64,000 nucleotides of DNA from Povalibacter uvarum (GTDB taxonomy: Bacteria > Pseudomonadota > Gammaproteobacteria > Steroidobacterales > Steroidobacteraceae). Location of the stretch: NCBI RefSeq assembly GCF_014202975.1, contig NZ_JACHHZ010000001.1, positions 434,001-498,000 of the forward strand. Direction: 5' to 3'. How positions within the stretch are numbered: position 1 is the stretch's first letter; the number at the start of each line of letters is the position of its first letter. The position numbers were made by a program, and so were the translations under genes. Below the pieces are notes generated by a model. That model was not told the origin of the DNA, did not search any database, and worked only from the letters and a program-made list of their open reading frames with translations. Positions 19,501-28,828 of this stretch are shown piece after piece.

Positions 19501-20476
19501 GACAGTGCTCGACGAGTCACGCACGGACCTGCGTCGTGCCTGGTCGGAGACCAGCTATCGCATGGTTGAACTGCGCGACAACCCGAAGTGCGCGGTCGAG
19601 CAGTTCGAGACTGCGGTTGATCCGCAGGACCCGGGCCTGAACGCCCGGCTGACGTTCGACCTGCAAGCCGATATCGCCGCGCCATTCATCGCAAAGGGTG
19701 CCCGGCCTAAAGTGGCAATCCTGCGCGAGCAGGGCGTGAACAGCCACGTCGAGATGGCGGCAGCGTTTCATCGCGCCGGTTTCGAACCGTTCGACGTGCA
19801 CATGACGGATCTGTTCGCGCAGCGAACGCAGCTTCAGGATTACCTCGGCCTCGTGATCTGCGGCGGCTTCTCGTACGGCGACGTGCTCGGCGCAGGCGAG
19901 GGTTGGGCGAAGTCGATCCTGTTCCATTCGCGATTGCGCGATGAGTTCACCGCATTCTTCGCCCGCACGAACACCTTCTCGCTCGGTGTCTGCAACGGCT
20001 GCCAGATGATGTCCGCGCTGAGCACGCTGATTCCCGGAACGCAGCACTGGCCGCGTTTCGTGCGCAATCGTTCCGAACAGTTCGAAGGTCGCCTGAGCCT
20101 CGTCGAGGTCATGAAGTCGCCGTCGATTTTCCTCAAGGGCATGGAAGGATCGCGGATGCCGATCGCGGTCGCACACGGCGAAGGACTGGCTGAATTCCGC
20201 TCGCCTTCCGATCTGATGGCGTGCGCGGACACGGGACTGCTGTCGCTGCGCTTCGTCGACAATGCGGGTCGCCCGACCGAACGCTATCCCGCGAACCCGA
20301 ACGGCTCGCCTCAGGGCATCACGGGCATCACGACGCCGGATGGACGCGTGACGCTGGTCATGCCGCATCCGGAGCGCGTCTACAGAACCGTGCAGAATTC
20401 CTGGCATCCGGACGAATGGGGCGAGGACAGCCCGTGGATGCGGATCTTCAGGAATGCGAGAGTGTGGGTGGGGTGA
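16580..20476 (+). CDS. purL: phosphoribosylformylglycinamidine synthase
   Basis: Large single-chain FGAM synthase (fourth step of purine synthesis), 1298 residues, as in other gammaproteobacteria. The N-terminal PurS-like region is followed by two AIR-synthase-type ATP domains; active-site loops include [19 protein letters not shown] and [12 protein letters not shown]. The C-terminal glutaminase has the nucleophile C1138 in GVCNGCQMM and the His/Glu part in MPHPERVYR. The gene stands alone, followed by a GTGGGTCC-type inverted repeat. Confidence 0.98.
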   Translation: MLTLTGAPALSDFRISKLLAAVRARHPQIESLGSRFVHFVQTRRDLTSEERRVVEALLTYGPRSDAEASGTAASLVIIPRPGTISPWSSKATDIAHVCGLDAIERLERGIAFWVRASMPLDAQTLRSIAPLLHDRMTEAAVLSFDEAAQLFSHEQPRPLATVALLARGRAALEDANRQLGLALSADEIDYLVESFNKLGRDPTDVELMMFAQANSEHCRHKIFNADWLIDGERQKKSLFSMIRNTHELNPHGVLSAYRDNAAVIEGPVGKRWFPDVGTHRYESNEETIDILMKVETHNHPTAISPFPGASTGSGGEIRDEGATGRGGKPKAGLAGFSVSNLRIPGFEQPWEKDHGRPARIASALDIMIEGPLGAAAFNNEFGRPNILGYFRTFELQADSGQRAGLRGYHKPIMIAGGVGNVRRMHVEKSDVVPGAKLIVLGGPAMLIGLGGSAASSVGSGTSAEDLDFASVQRGNPEIQRRAQEVIDQCWAMGQRNPILLIHDVGAGGLSNAIPESIDHSKRGGRIDLRKVPSDEPGMSPLEIWCNEAQERYVLAIAQDQLDTFAAMCERERCPYAVVGDITDDGWLKVADPKLKASPVDVPLNVILGKPPRMTRDVKSIPALSDGFDTTGIDIRDAAYRLLRYPAIADKTFLITIGDRSVGGMISRDPFVGPWQVPVSDVAVTVSDYTSNSGEAMAMGERTPLALLDAAASGRMAVAEAVTNIAAADIEKISDVRLSANWMAACGEPGEDADLYATVKAVGEEFCPALGITIPVGKDSLSMKTTWNDRGAQRKMVAPLSLIISAFAPVKDVRRTLTPQLRTDQGETRLVLVDLGAGRNRLGGSCLAQVYGQLGSNAPDCEDPQVLKSFFAAITELRAGGLLLAYHDRSDGGLFATLAEMAFAGRCGIDADIGGDAGSAAQRLFSEELGAVLQVRERDVAAVNAVLAKHRLASICHTFGKVTNEDRVRLRAGTATVLDESRTDLRRAWSETSYRMVELRDNPKCAVEQFETAVDPQDPGLNARLTFDLQADIAAPFIAKGARPKVAILREQGVNSHVEMAAAFHRAGFEPFDVHMTDLFAQRTQLQDYLGLVICGGFSYGDVLGAGEGWAKSILFHSRLRDEFTAFFARTNTFSLGVCNGCQMMSALSTLIPGTQHWPRFVRNRSEQFEGRLSLVEVMKSPSIFLKGMEGSRMPIAVAHGEGLAEFRSPSDLMACADTGLLSLRFVDNAGRPTERYPANPNGSPQGITGITTPDGRVTLVMPHPERVYRTVQNSWHPDEWGEDSPWMRIFRNARVWVG

Positions 20477-20483
20477 ATCTGCC

Positions 20484-20567
20484 TGTGGGTCCGACACTAG
20501 TCGGACGTCAGGCCGAAGGCCCGCGGATCGCTGGCGCGATGACGTCCGGCTAAAGCCGGACCCACAA
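20484..20567. repeat. GTGGGTCCGAC/GTCCGGACCCAC inverted element, copy 1
   Basis: Starts TGTGGGTCCGAC-ACTA-GTCGGACGTC and ends GACGTCCGGC-TAAA-GCCGGACCCACA, so each end is a small hairpin and the two ends are inverted copies of each other. A closely similar element is at 25685-25762. Occupies the convergent purL / membrane-protein spacer. Confidence 0.88.
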
Positions 20568-20572
20568 CCAGG

Positions 20573-21238
20573 TCACTCGTCACCGACCATCTTCATCTTC
20601 GCCACCGCGTCCGCCGCCGGATTCAGTGGCCGCGCAATCAGTCCTGATTGCGTGATCGACACCTGGTAACGCGCGCCGTCGGCCATCGGCATGTACGTCG
20701 CGCTGCCGTAAACCGCGTCCACGAACGGCAGCCAGCGCGGGTGCTCCGTCGACACCTGCCACAGGTCGATACCCGGGTTCTCGCTCAGCGCGTACACCGT
20801 TCGCGTTGCATGCCGTTCCTGTTCGATGTCGCGATAGCGGCCGCCGACGCGCTCGAGTCGATACTGCGCATCGAGGCCCAGCAGGTTCGCCCAGCCTTTC
20901 CATTTGAGCACGCGGGCATCGAGCTGCCATTCGTCGCCCGCGAGCATGAAAATCTGCATCTCGCCGCCGGGCATTTCGGTGAGCGTCGCGCGGTAGCTCT
21001 GGGGCCCTCGGCCTTCGAACACGATCTCAGCGACCGGTCGTTCGTAGGTCAGCCGCGCATAGGTGTGCATGTTCAGCGAGACGACGAAGAACAACCCCGC
21101 GCATGCAAGCAGGAGGAATCCCATGAGAGCAGTGCCGCCCGCAGCGAAGAATCTCGCGCGCAGCAGACGCTGACAGGCAAGGATCAGCAGCAAGCCGCCG
21201 AAAATCGCGATGATTAGCGCAATGGCGTCGGAGTTCAT
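20573..21238 (-). CDS. two-helix membrane protein of unknown function
   Basis: 221 residues that I do not recognise as a characterised family. Two strongly hydrophobic segments are at about 5-23 (AIALIIAIFGGLLLILA) and 37-57 (ALMGFLLLACAGLFFVV). The rest (about 60-221) is predicted to be one soluble domain with conserved-looking GPQSYRATLTEMPGGEMQIF and WANLLGLDAQYRLERVGGRYRDI; such proteins are sometimes labelled as efflux-related in annotations, but nothing here shows transport. It lies downstream of the ammonia-lyase gene on the same strand, separated by a heptamer repeat. Confidence 0.7.
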   Translation of the reverse strand: MNSDAIALIIAIFGGLLLILACQRLLRARFFAAGGTALMGFLLLACAGLFFVVSLNMHTYARLTYERPVAEIVFEGRGPQSYRATLTEMPGGEMQIFMLAGDEWQLDARVLKWKGWANLLGLDAQYRLERVGGRYRDIEQERHATRTVYALSENPGIDLWQVSTEHPRWLPFVDAVYGSATYMPMADGARYQVSITQSGLIARPLNPAADAVAKMKMVGDE

Positions 21239-21246
21239 TGGGAGAG

Positions 21247-21281
21247 GCGGTTGGCGGTTAGCGGTTGGCGGTTAGCAAGAG
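21247..21281. repeat. heptamer repeat (GCGGTTG/GCGGTTA), forward arm only
   Basis: Four units alternate GCGGTTG and GCGGTTA, preceded by GGAGAG and closed by GCAAGAG. It starts nine bases upstream of the ATG of the minus-strand membrane-protein gene. The same unit, opener and closer recur at 37843-37877 and 46537-46571. Confidence 0.9.
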
Positions 21282-21308
21282 TAGGAGACGGATCCGATCA
21301 CTTCTCAC

Positions 21309-22823
21309 TCAATCCTTCAGGAAGTTGCTCAGGTCGCCGCGCTCGATCAGGTCCGCCAGCACGGCGATATCCTTGTCCAGCCGGTGATCGTATGGACGGT
21401 GCTCCACGTAACGACGCACGAAGGCATGCACTTGTTGCAGGCTATCCGTCGTCTTCAGGGGTGTCAGCTTATCGATGGCGTGAGCGGCGGCAAGCAACTC
21501 GATCGCAAGAACGTGGGCGGTGTTCGTACAGATGCGACGTAATTTGTAGCCGGCCCACGGTGCCATGCTCACGTGATCTTCCTGCCCCGCGGAAGTCGTG
21601 ACGTTGTCCACCGACGCGGGATGCGCAAGCGTGCGGTTCTCCGAGGTCAGGGCGGCTGCGGTGACGTGCGCGATCATGAAGCCCGATTCGAGTCCTGGCT
21701 CCGTCGTAAGGAACATGTTGAGCGCGGGGTTCACGCGGCGGTCGAGCAGGTCGGTGCGTCGCTCTGAAATGCTCGCGAGTTCCGACACCGCAATGGCCAG
21801 GTAGTCGCTGAGCATCGCAAGCGGTTCGGCGTGGAAGTTTCCGCCCGAGAGAATGTCGTTGCCGAAGATCAGTGGATTGTCCGAAACGCCGTTGATCGCG
21901 GCGCCCAGAACGTTGCGGCCATGGTCGAGAGCCGCCTCGACGGCGCCGAACACCTGCGGCATGCAGCGCACCGCATATGGATCCTGCACGCGATCGCAGT
22001 TCTCGTGATCGCTGTGAATCGCGCTGTCGGTGAGCAGAACGCCGAAGCGTCGCGCGATTTCGATCTGGTGGGGCAGGCGGCTCGCCTCGTGAATACGTCG
22101 ATCGAAAGGCGTGTAACTGCCCGCGAGGCCGTCGACGGTGAGTGCTCCGACGACGACAGACGCATCGATGAGCGACTCGGCACGGAAGAGCCCATCGAGC
22201 GCGAGGGTGAGACTGAGTTGCGTCCCGTTGATCAGCGCGAGTCCTTCCTTGGCCTCGAGCGTCAGCGGTGCGAATCCGGCGGCTTCGCAGACGGCGGGAC
22301 CTTCGAGCCGTCGCTCGCCCCGCATCGCTTCGCCTTCGCCGATGAGGCAAAGCGACATGTGCGCGAGCGGTGCGAGATCGCCCGATGCGCCGACCGAGCC
22401 GCGTTCGGGAATGATCGGCAGCACGTCGGCGTTCAGCAGGGCGATCAGACCTTCGAGGACTTCATGGCGGATGCCTGAGAAACCGGCCGCCAGGCTGTTG
22501 ATCTTCAGCAGCAGCATTCGCCGCACCAGAGGCGCACGCAGTGGCGCGCCGACGCCGGTGGTGTGGCTGCGCAGAAGGTTCAGTTGCAACTGGCGCAGCT
22601 GATCCGAAGAAATCCGCTTGTTGGCGAAAGCACCGAAGCCCGTCGTGATGCCGTAGCTCAGCCGGTCCGTGCGAACAGCCTCGCGAACGACATCGATGCT
22701 CGATTGCATTTGCGCTCGCGCTGAGGGCGCGAGCTCGACGCGCGGTCGCTCGTTCTCGAACGTGCGCAGGTGTGCCAGCGAAAGATTCTTCCCATCGAGA
22801 TACAGGGTGCGCGCGGAGCTCAT
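21309..22823 (-). CDS. hutH: histidine ammonia-lyase family protein
   Basis: MIO-cofactor aromatic amino-acid ammonia-lyase, most similar in its motifs to histidine ammonia-lyase, which converts histidine to urocanate. It has 504 residues from the ATG at 22823 (MSSARTLYLDGKNL). The self-cyclising Ala-Ser-Gly is in GSVGASGDLAPLAH (about residue 145); YGITTGFGAFA, GGNFHAEPLAML and TSAGQEDHVSMAPW are further active-site segments. No other hut gene is adjacent, so a role in histidine breakdown rests on the family only; a tyrosine- or phenylalanine-specific lyase is the main alternative. Confidence 0.85.
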   Translation of the reverse strand: MSSARTLYLDGKNLSLAHLRTFENERPRVELAPSARAQMQSSIDVVREAVRTDRLSYGITTGFGAFANKRISSDQLRQLQLNLLRSHTTGVGAPLRAPLVRRMLLLKINSLAAGFSGIRHEVLEGLIALLNADVLPIIPERGSVGASGDLAPLAHMSLCLIGEGEAMRGERRLEGPAVCEAAGFAPLTLEAKEGLALINGTQLSLTLALDGLFRAESLIDASVVVGALTVDGLAGSYTPFDRRIHEASRLPHQIEIARRFGVLLTDSAIHSDHENCDRVQDPYAVRCMPQVFGAVEAALDHGRNVLGAAINGVSDNPLIFGNDILSGGNFHAEPLAMLSDYLAIAVSELASISERRTDLLDRRVNPALNMFLTTEPGLESGFMIAHVTAAALTSENRTLAHPASVDNVTTSAGQEDHVSMAPWAGYKLRRICTNTAHVLAIELLAAAHAIDKLTPLKTTDSLQQVHAFVRRYVEHRPYDHRLDKDIAVLADLIERGDLSNFLKD

Positions 22824-22924
22824 GGGCGAGAGCTTACTGCCGATGACCCCGAGTGACGATAGCGACGAACGTCGAGAGTGCGTTGCATACACTCTGGCCG
22901 TTCGTCACCTCCTCGCTTCTGTGA

Positions 22925-24601
22925 TCACGCCTCCAGTTTCTTGTACCGGATGCGATGCGGCGAATCGGCATCGTCGCCCTTGCGACGGCGCAGGTCTTCT
23001 ACGTATTCCGCGTAGTTGCCTTCGAACCAGACGACTTCGCTGTTGCCTTCGAACGCGAGGATGTGTGTGGCGATCCGGTCCAGGAACCAGCGATCGTGCG
23101 AGATCACGATCGCGCAGCCGGGGAAACTGAGCAGCGCTTCTTCGAGCGCTCGCAGTGTTTCGATGTCGAGGTCGTTCGTCGGTTCGTCGAGCATGAGAAC
23201 GTTGCCGCCGGACTTGAGCACCTTGGCCAGGTGCACGCGGTTGCGTTCGCCGCCGGACAACTCACCGATGACCTGCTGCTGCTGCGTGCCGCGGAAATTG
23301 AACCGGCCGACATAGCCGCGCGACGAAGTTTCGTAGTTGCCGACCGTGATCATGTCCAGGCCGCCGGAGATTTCCTGCCAGACAGTCTTCGAATCGTCGA
23401 GCGACTGGCGCGACTGATCGACGTATGCGAGCTGCACCGAGGGGCCGAGCCGCAGTTCGCCGGAATCCGGCTTCTCCTGGCCCGTCATCATGCGGAAGAG
23501 CGTCGTCTTGCCGGCGCCGTTCGGGCCGATGACGCCGACGATGCCGCCGGCCGGCAGATTGAAATTCAGGTTGTCGAACAGCAGGCGATCGCCGAAGCCC
23601 TTCTTCAGTGCCTTGGCTTCGATCACGAGGTCGCCGAGGCGCGGGCCCGGCGGGATGTAGATTTCATTCGTTTCGTTGCGCTTCTGGAATTCCTGCGACG
23701 ACAGTTCTTCGAAGCGCTGCAGACGCGCCTTGCTCTTCGCCTGGCGTGCCTTGGGATTCGCACGCACCCACTCGAGCTCGCGCTCGAGGGCTTTGCGCAG
23801 CGCTTCCTGCTGCTTCTCTTCGGTCGCGAGGCGCTTTTCTTTCTGGTCGAGCCAGGAAGAGTAGTTGCCTTGCCACGGAATGCCGTGGCCGCGGTCGAGC
23901 TCGAGAATCCAGCCGGCGACGTTGTCGAGGAAGTAGCGATCGTGCGTAACGGCGATGACCGTACCGGGATAGGCTTCGAGATAGCGTTCCAGCCAGGCGA
24001 CAGATTCGGCGTCGAGATGGTTCGTCGGTTCGTCGAGCAGCAGCATGTCGGGCTGCGATAGAAGCAGGCGGCAGAGAGCAACGCGGCGGCGTTCGCCGCC
24101 GGAGATCTTCGTGACGTCGGCATCCCACGGCGGCAGGCGCAATGCGTCAGCGGCCACTTCGAGCTTGCGCTCCAGTTCCCAGCCGCCTTTCGCGTCGATG
24201 GCATCCTGCAGCTTGGCCTGCTCTTCGAGCAGCTTGTTCATTTCGTCTTCGCCGAGCTCGGGATCGGAGAACCGATCGCTGACGGCGTTGAAGCGATCGA
24301 TCAGCGACTGCACGTCGCCGACGCCTTCGATCACATTGCCGCGCACGTCCTTCGTCGCATCCAGTCCTGGCTCCTGCGAAAGCAGGCCGATCTTGATGCC
24401 GGGCTGCGGTCGCGCCTCGCCGTCATGTTCCTTGTCGACACCGGCCATGATCCGCAGCAGCGAGGACTTGCCCGAGCCGTTGAGACCGAGCACGCCGATC
24501 TTGGCGCCGGGGAAAAAGGACAGGGAAATGTCGCGCAGGATGACCCGCTTCGGCGGGACCACCTTGGAGACGCGATTCATCGTGTAAATGAACTGGGCCA
24601 T
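22925..24601 (-). CDS. ettA: energy-dependent translational throttle protein EttA
   Basis: Soluble ABC-F protein that binds the ribosomal E site and gates the first peptide bond according to ADP/ATP. It has 558 residues with two ATP-binding domains. The first has Walker [10 protein letters not shown] and signature [14 protein letters not shown]; the second has GPNGAGKTT and [15 protein letters not shown] with Walker [14 protein letters not shown] charged linker lies between them. [19 protein letters not shown] is the canonical EttA N-terminus and fixes the start at 24601. It is divergent from the deacetylase-family gene. Confidence 0.95.
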   Translation of the reverse strand: MAQFIYTMNRVSKVVPPKRVILRDISLSFFPGAKIGVLGLNGSGKSSLLRIMAGVDKEHDGEARPQPGIKIGLLSQEPGLDATKDVRGNVIEGVGDVQSLIDRFNAVSDRFSDPELGEDEMNKLLEEQAKLQDAIDAKGGWELERKLEVAADALRLPPWDADVTKISGGERRRVALCRLLLSQPDMLLLDEPTNHLDAESVAWLERYLEAYPGTVIAVTHDRYFLDNVAGWILELDRGHGIPWQGNYSSWLDQKEKRLATEEKQQEALRKALERELEWVRANPKARQAKSKARLQRFEELSSQEFQKRNETNEIYIPPGPRLGDLVIEAKALKKGFGDRLLFDNLNFNLPAGGIVGVIGPNGAGKTTLFRMMTGQEKPDSGELRLGPSVQLAYVDQSRQSLDDSKTVWQEISGGLDMITVGNYETSSRGYVGRFNFRGTQQQQVIGELSGGERNRVHLAKVLKSGGNVLMLDEPTNDLDIETLRALEEALLSFPGCAIVISHDRWFLDRIATHILAFEGNSEVVWFEGNYAEYVEDLRRRKGDDADSPHRIRYKKLEA

Positions 24602-24646
24602 TCGCTCTGCTCGGCTGGACTGGGGAGGGGGCGGATGATACCGGGA

Positions 24647-24674
24647 GTTGACGGTTGACAGTTGACGGTTGACA
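24647..24674. repeat. heptamer repeat (GTTGACG/GTTGACA)
   Basis: Four units alternate GTTGACG and GTTGACA in the ettA / deacetylase spacer. No inverted arm was found. A possible TTG start codon for the downstream gene lies inside it, which is one reason to prefer the GTG at 24686. Confidence 0.9.
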
Positions 24675-24685
24675 GTCGCCGCTCT

Positions 24686-25642
24686 GTGACCCCATCTCCC
24701 AAACCCGTCCTCCTCGTCGCCGGCGAGCAGATCGCCCGGTACGGGTTCCCTGACGGCCATCCTTTCGGGCCTGACCGCCACGAGGCGTTCATGCGCGAAC
24801 TGCAGCAGCGGGGGCTCGACCAGAAGGTCGTGCGCGGCAAGCCACGCGAGGCGACGCGGGAGGAGCTCGAGTCGTTCCATACGCCCGAGTACATCGATCT
24901 CGTCCAGAGCCGCTCCATCAGCGGGCTCGGGTTTCTCGACGGTGGTGATACGCCTGCCTGGAAGGGGGTTTTCGAGGCGGCGAGCCATGTCGTCGGCGCG
25001 ACTCTCAATGCTGTCGACGCCGTCATGGAGGGCAGGGCGGGGCGCGCCTTCATCCCGATCGCGGGATTGCACCATGCGGCCCGTCGCAGCGCCGCTGGAT
25101 TCTGCGTGTTCAACGATTGCGGCGTGGCGATCGAGCAATTGCGTCGCAAGCATGGGCTGCGGCGGATCGCCTACGTCGATATCGACGCCCATCACGGCGA
25201 CGGCGTCTTCTACGCGTTCGAATCCGACCCCGACCTGCTGTTCGCCGACCTCCACGAGGACGGCCGCCATCTGTACCCCGGCACGGGTCGCGACGACGAG
25301 ACGGGGCGCGGTCCGGCGGAGGGGACGAAGCTCAACATCCCGTTACCGCCGGGCGCCTCGGATGAGGCATTCCAGGAGGCCTGGTCGCGGGTCGAGGAGT
25401 ACGTCGAAGCCGGGCGTCCGGAATTCATCCTCCTTCAGTGCGGCGCGGACAGCGTCGACGGTGATCCCCTGACGCACATGCAATTCACGCCCGCAGCCCA
25501 CAAGGTCGCCGCCGGGCGCCTGTGCGCGATCGCAGACCGTCTGGGACACGGCCGCGTCGTGGCCATGGGCGGCGGGGGCTACAACCGGCGCAACCTGGCC
25601 CGGGCGTGGAGCGGGGTGGTCGAGGCGCTGCTCGATTCCTGA
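24686..25642 (+). CDS. histone deacetylase family (AcuC-like) hydrolase
   Basis: Zinc-dependent amidohydrolase of the HDAC/AcuC/acetylpolyamine fold, about 318 residues. Catalytic features are [20 protein letters not shown], the zinc and charge-relay segment [12 protein letters not shown], and [14 protein letters not shown] with the second zinc aspartate; GGGGYN near the end supplies the glycine-rich and tyrosine loop. The substrate cannot be read from sequence; acetyl-lysine on proteins or acetylpolyamine are the usual candidates. I chose the GTG at 24686, because an upstream TTG lies inside heptamer repeats. Confidence 0.87.
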   Translation: MTPSPKPVLLVAGEQIARYGFPDGHPFGPDRHEAFMRELQQRGLDQKVVRGKPREATREELESFHTPEYIDLVQSRSISGLGFLDGGDTPAWKGVFEAASHVVGATLNAVDAVMEGRAGRAFIPIAGLHHAARRSAAGFCVFNDCGVAIEQLRRKHGLRRIAYVDIDAHHGDGVFYAFESDPDLLFADLHEDGRHLYPGTGRDDETGRGPAEGTKLNIPLPPGASDEAFQEAWSRVEEYVEAGRPEFILLQCGADSVDGDPLTHMQFTPAAHKVAAGRLCAIADRLGHGRVVAMGGGGYNRRNLARAWSGVVEALLDS

Positions 25643-25684
25643 GCCCACCAGGGTGGCTGGTTCGGTGCCGGCTCGGGTTCTGGC

Positions 25685-25762
25685 TGTGGGTCCGGCTTTA
25701 GCCGGACGTTACGCGCTGGCGCGCTCCGGACGGATGACGTCCGACCAAAGTCGGACCCACAA
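25685..25762. repeat. GTGGGTCCGGC/GTCGGACCCAC inverted element, copy 2
   Basis: Begins TGTGGGTCCGGC-TTTA-GCCGGACGT and ends GACGTCCGAC-CAAA-GTCGGACCCACA, the same architecture as 20484-20567 with a different middle. It lies in the 198-base spacer before glyA. Confidence 0.88.
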
Positions 25763-25797
25763 CGGGAGCCGGCCAACCGCGCGCTGCTTCTTTCTCG

Positions 25798-25803
25798 TAC
25801 AAT
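25798..25803 (+). promoter_or_regulatory. -10-like hexamer upstream of glyA
   Basis: TACAAT, a near-consensus -10, lies 38 bases before the glyA ATG. No convincing -35 at 16-18 bases upstream. No PurR- or folate-type regulatory structure was recognised. Confidence 0.4.
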
Positions 25804-25840
25804 CTCGGCCCTTTCCCCACGCGGTACGAGTCGCCCCTCC

Positions 25841-27100
25841 ATGTTCCCAGCCGATCAGAAAATCGCCGGTTTCGACCCTGAGCTCAAGGCCGCCATCGAT
25901 GCGGAAGTCCGTCGCCAGGAAGATCACATCGAGCTGATCGCTTCCGAAAATTATGCGAGCCCGCGCGTGCTCGAGGCTCAGGGGTCGGTGCTGACGAACA
26001 AGTACGCCGAGGGGTATCCGGGCAAGCGCTACTACGGCGGCTGCGAATTCGTCGACATCGCCGAACAGCTCGCGATCGATCGCGCCAAGAAGCTCTTCGG
26101 TGCCGACTACGCCAACGTGCAGCCGCACTCGGGATCGCAGGCGAACGCTGCTGCCTATCTCGCGCTCATCAACGCCGGCGACACGATCCTTGGCATGAGC
26201 CTCGATCACGGCGGCCACCTCACGCACGGCGCCAAGGTCAACTTCTCCGGAAAGATCTTCAAGTCCGTGCAGTACGGCATCGATCCCGTCTCTGGCGAGA
26301 TCGACTACGTGCAGGTGGAGAAGCTCGCGCAGGAACATCGTCCGCGCATGATCATCGCCGGGTTCTCGGCGTACTCGCGCGTCGTCGATTGGGAACGCTT
26401 CCGCCGCATCGCTGACGGCGTTGGCGCCTATTTCGTAGTCGACATGGCGCACGTCGCAGGGCTGATCGCCGCGGGCATCTATCCGAACCCGGTTCCGTTC
26501 GCGGATGTCGTCACGACGACGACTCACAAGACGCTGCGCGGTCCGCGTGGCGGCCTGATCCTCGCGCGCGCCAACCCGGAGATCGAGAAGAAGCTGAATT
26601 CGCTCGTCTTCCCCGGCACTCAGGGCGGTCCGCTGATGCACGTCATCGCCGCGAAGGCGGTCGCGCTGCTCGAAGCGCTGCAGCCGGACTTCAAGGCCTA
26701 CCAGATGCAAGTGCTGGCGAACGCGCGTGCGATGGCAGGTGCGTTGATGAAGCGCGGCTACAAGATCGTTTCCGGCGGCACCGATAATCACCTGTTCCTC
26801 GTCGACCTCATCGGTCGCGACATCACGGGCAAGGAGGCTGATGCCGCTCTTGGCCGCGCGCACATCACCGTGAACAAGAACGCCGTGCCGAACGATCCCC
26901 GTCCTCCGTTCGTCACGAGCGGCTTGCGTATCGGTACACCTGCTGCGACGACCCGCGGCTTCAAGGAAGCTGAAGTCATCGAGCTCGCCGGCTGGATTGC
27001 CGACATCCTCGATGCGAATGGAGGCGAGGACGCGGTGAATGCCACGCGCACGAAGGTCGAGGCGCTTTGCCGGAAGTTTCCGGTGTACGGCACGCGGTGA
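25841..27100 (+). CDS. glyA: serine hydroxymethyltransferase
   Basis: PLP enzyme that converts serine and tetrahydrofolate to glycine and methylene-THF, feeding purine and thymidylate synthesis. 419 residues, normal length. Motifs: [29 protein letters not shown], and the PLP lysine K230 in [14 protein letters not shown]. It heads the order glyA-nrdR-rib operon. The stop codon is followed after two bases by the forward arm of a heptamer repeat. Confidence 0.98.
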   Translation: MFPADQKIAGFDPELKAAIDAEVRRQEDHIELIASENYASPRVLEAQGSVLTNKYAEGYPGKRYYGGCEFVDIAEQLAIDRAKKLFGADYANVQPHSGSQANAAAYLALINAGDTILGMSLDHGGHLTHGAKVNFSGKIFKSVQYGIDPVSGEIDYVQVEKLAQEHRPRMIIAGFSAYSRVVDWERFRRIADGVGAYFVVDMAHVAGLIAAGIYPNPVPFADVVTTTTHKTLRGPRGGLILARANPEIEKKLNSLVFPGTQGGPLMHVIAAKAVALLEALQPDFKAYQMQVLANARAMAGALMKRGYKIVSGGTDNHLFLVDLIGRDITGKEADAALGRAHITVNKNAVPNDPRPPFVTSGLRIGTPAATTRGFKEAEVIELAGWIADILDANGGEDAVNATRTKVEALCRKFPVYGTR

Positions 27101-27102
27101 AG

Positions 27103-27167
27103 GGCGGACGGCGAACGGCGGACGGTGAAGAGGCAGTCAAGATTTCCTTCACCGTCCGCCGTCCGCC
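27103..27167. repeat. inverted heptamer repeats between glyA and nrdR
   Basis: The left arm (27103-27130) is four heptamers, GGCGGAC, GGCGAAC, GGCGGAC, GGTGAAG. The right arm (27147-27167) is the reverse complement of three: CTTCACC, GTCCGCC, GTCCGCC. Sixteen bases separate the arms. Together they fill almost the whole 79-base spacer. Confidence 0.93.
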
Positions 27168-27179
27168 AATCACTTCCTC

Positions 27180-27698
27180 ATGCACTGCCCCTTCTGCAAC
27201 TTCGAAGAAACCAAAGTCATCGACTCGCGGCTCGCGAGCGAGGGGCAGCAGATCCGCAGGCGTCGCGAATGCCTGAAATGCGGCGAACGTTTCACGACGT
27301 TCGAAAGCGCCGAACTCGTCATGCCGCGCATCATCAAGAGCGACGAGAGCCGGCAGCCGTTCGATGAGCAGAAGCTGCGCGGCAGCATGCTGAAGGCGCT
27401 GGAAAAGCGTCCCGTCGCGAGCGAATCGATCGATGCGGCCGTCGTTCACATCTGCAACAAGCTGCGGGCGATGGGTGAGCGCGAAGTACCTTCGCGCACC
27501 GTGGGTGAGCTGGTGATGGAAGAGCTGCACGATCTCGATGAAGTCGCCTACGTGCGCTTCGCGTCCGTGTATCGCAGCTTCCAGGACGTCGACGCGTTCC
27601 GCGAGGAGATCGATCGCATGCGCCACCGGCGGACCAAGCAGGAAGAAGAGAACCAGCTGGCTCTGTGGTCCGGCGGCGAGAAGCGGAAGAAGCGTTGA
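27180..27698 (+). CDS. nrdR: transcriptional repressor NrdR
   Basis: ATP-cone repressor of ribonucleotide reductase genes, which binds NrdR boxes according to ATP/dATP level. 172 residues. The N-terminal zinc ribbon is CPFC...[12 protein letters not shown] and the ATP-cone runs from [21 protein letters not shown]-type sequence at about 50-140. The stop TGA shares its last base with the ribD start (TGATG). The bases just before the ATG are CU-rich rather than a Shine-Dalgarno. Confidence 0.96.
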   Translation: MHCPFCNFEETKVIDSRLASEGQQIRRRRECLKCGERFTTFESAELVMPRIIKSDESRQPFDEQKLRGSMLKALEKRPVASESIDAAVVHICNKLRAMGEREVPSRTVGELVMEELHDLDEVAYVRFASVYRSFQDVDAFREEIDRMRHRRTKQEEENQLALWSGGEKRKKR

Positions 27699-28828
27699 TG
27701 GCCGCGGAGTTCTCGGATCTCGATCGACGGATGATGGAGCGCGCGCTCGAGCTCGCAGCGCTCGGCAGGTATTCGACGCAGCCGAATCCACGGGTCGGTT
27801 GCGTGGTGGTGCAGGGTGATCGCATCGTTGGCGAGGGAGCGCATCGGAAATCCGGCGAAGCGCATGCCGAGCCGCTAGCACTGCAGGCTGCGGGATCGGC
27901 CGCACGCGATGCGACTGTCTATGTGACGCTCGAGCCGCACTGCTATCACAGCCGGATGCCGCCCTGTACGGATGCTCTCATCAAGGCCGGCGTGAAGCGG
28001 GTTGTGTGCGCCTCGCTCGATCCCAATCCCAAAGTTCACGGCGCGGGCATGAAGCAGCTGCAGCAAGCCGGCGTGCAGACGCAGACGGGATTGCTCGAAG
28101 CGCAGGCGCACGAGCTCAATCTGGGTTTCGAGAAACGCATGATCAGCGGGTTGCCCCGCGTGATCGTGAAGATCGCGGCAAGCCTCGACGGTCGCGTCGC
28201 GCTGGCGAATGGCGAGAGCCGCTGGATCACGGGCGAGGCCGCGCGTGCCGATGTGCAGAAGCTGCGCGCCGAATCGAGCGCAGTGCTCACCGGCATCGAT
28301 ACAGTCATCGCAGACGATCCGCAGCTTACGGTGCGTGATGCATCGCTGGAAACACTCGGTCGCCAGCCTCTGCGTGTCGTGCTCGATTCGAAACTCCGCA
28401 TGCCGGCAACAGCGAAGATGCTCGAGGAGAAGGGCGAGACGATCGTCTTTACCGCACAGCAGACGGGCGGCGAGGCGATTGCGCACCACGGAGCGAAACT
28501 GATACGCGTATCGGCCGATGCGGACGGTCGCGTGGATCTCGATCACGTGCTGCGTGAGCTCGGCACGCTCCAGTGCAACGACGTGCTGGTCGAAGCAGGC
28601 CCGACGCTCGCTGGGCGCCTTCTGCAATCCGGGCTGGCTGACGAGCTGATTGTGTACATCGCGCCGGTGCTGCTCGGCCCCGATGCGCGTCCGATGGCGC
28701 AGTTTCCGCGGCTCGAAAAGCTTTCCGATCGCTTACAATTCGCGCTCCATCGCAGCGAGACGGTCGGTGCCGATCTCAAGCTCGTGCTGCGGCCGCAGAC
28801 GCGGACTCATTCCCAGAAGCTCCCATGA
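27698..28828 (+). CDS. ribD: bifunctional riboflavin deaminase/reductase RibD with altered zinc site
   Basis: Second and third steps of riboflavin synthesis. The N-terminal deaminase (about 1-145) is followed by a reductase (about 150-370) with [26 protein letters not shown] and [12 protein letters not shown]. 376 residues from the ATG at 27698. The deaminase zinc motif HAE (56-58) and Cys90 in MPPC are normal, but the usual TLEPC reads TLEPHC: His81 sits at the first cysteine position and Cys82 next to it. The site may use His or the shifted Cys. The stop overlaps the ribBX start (ATGA). Confidence 0.93.
   Translation: MAAEFSDLDRRMMERALELAALGRYSTQPNPRVGCVVVQGDRIVGEGAHRKSGEAHAEPLALQAAGSAARDATVYVTLEPHCYHSRMPPCTDALIKAGVKRVVCASLDPNPKVHGAGMKQLQQAGVQTQTGLLEAQAHELNLGFEKRMISGLPRVIVKIAASLDGRVALANGESRWITGEAARADVQKLRAESSAVLTGIDTVIADDPQLTVRDASLETLGRQPLRVVLDSKLRMPATAKMLEEKGETIVFTAQQTGGEAIAHHGAKLIRVSADADGRVDLDHVLRELGTLQCNDVLVEAGPTLAGRLLQSGLADELIVYIAPVLLGPDARPMAQFPRLEKLSDRLQFALHRSETVGADLKLVLRPQTRTHSQKLP

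Noticed and set aside
24602-25270. An N-terminal extension that would make EttA 781 residues
   Set aside because: The extension lies antisense to the HDAC-family gene and passes through a heptamer repeat; [11 protein letters not shown] is the true EttA N-terminus.
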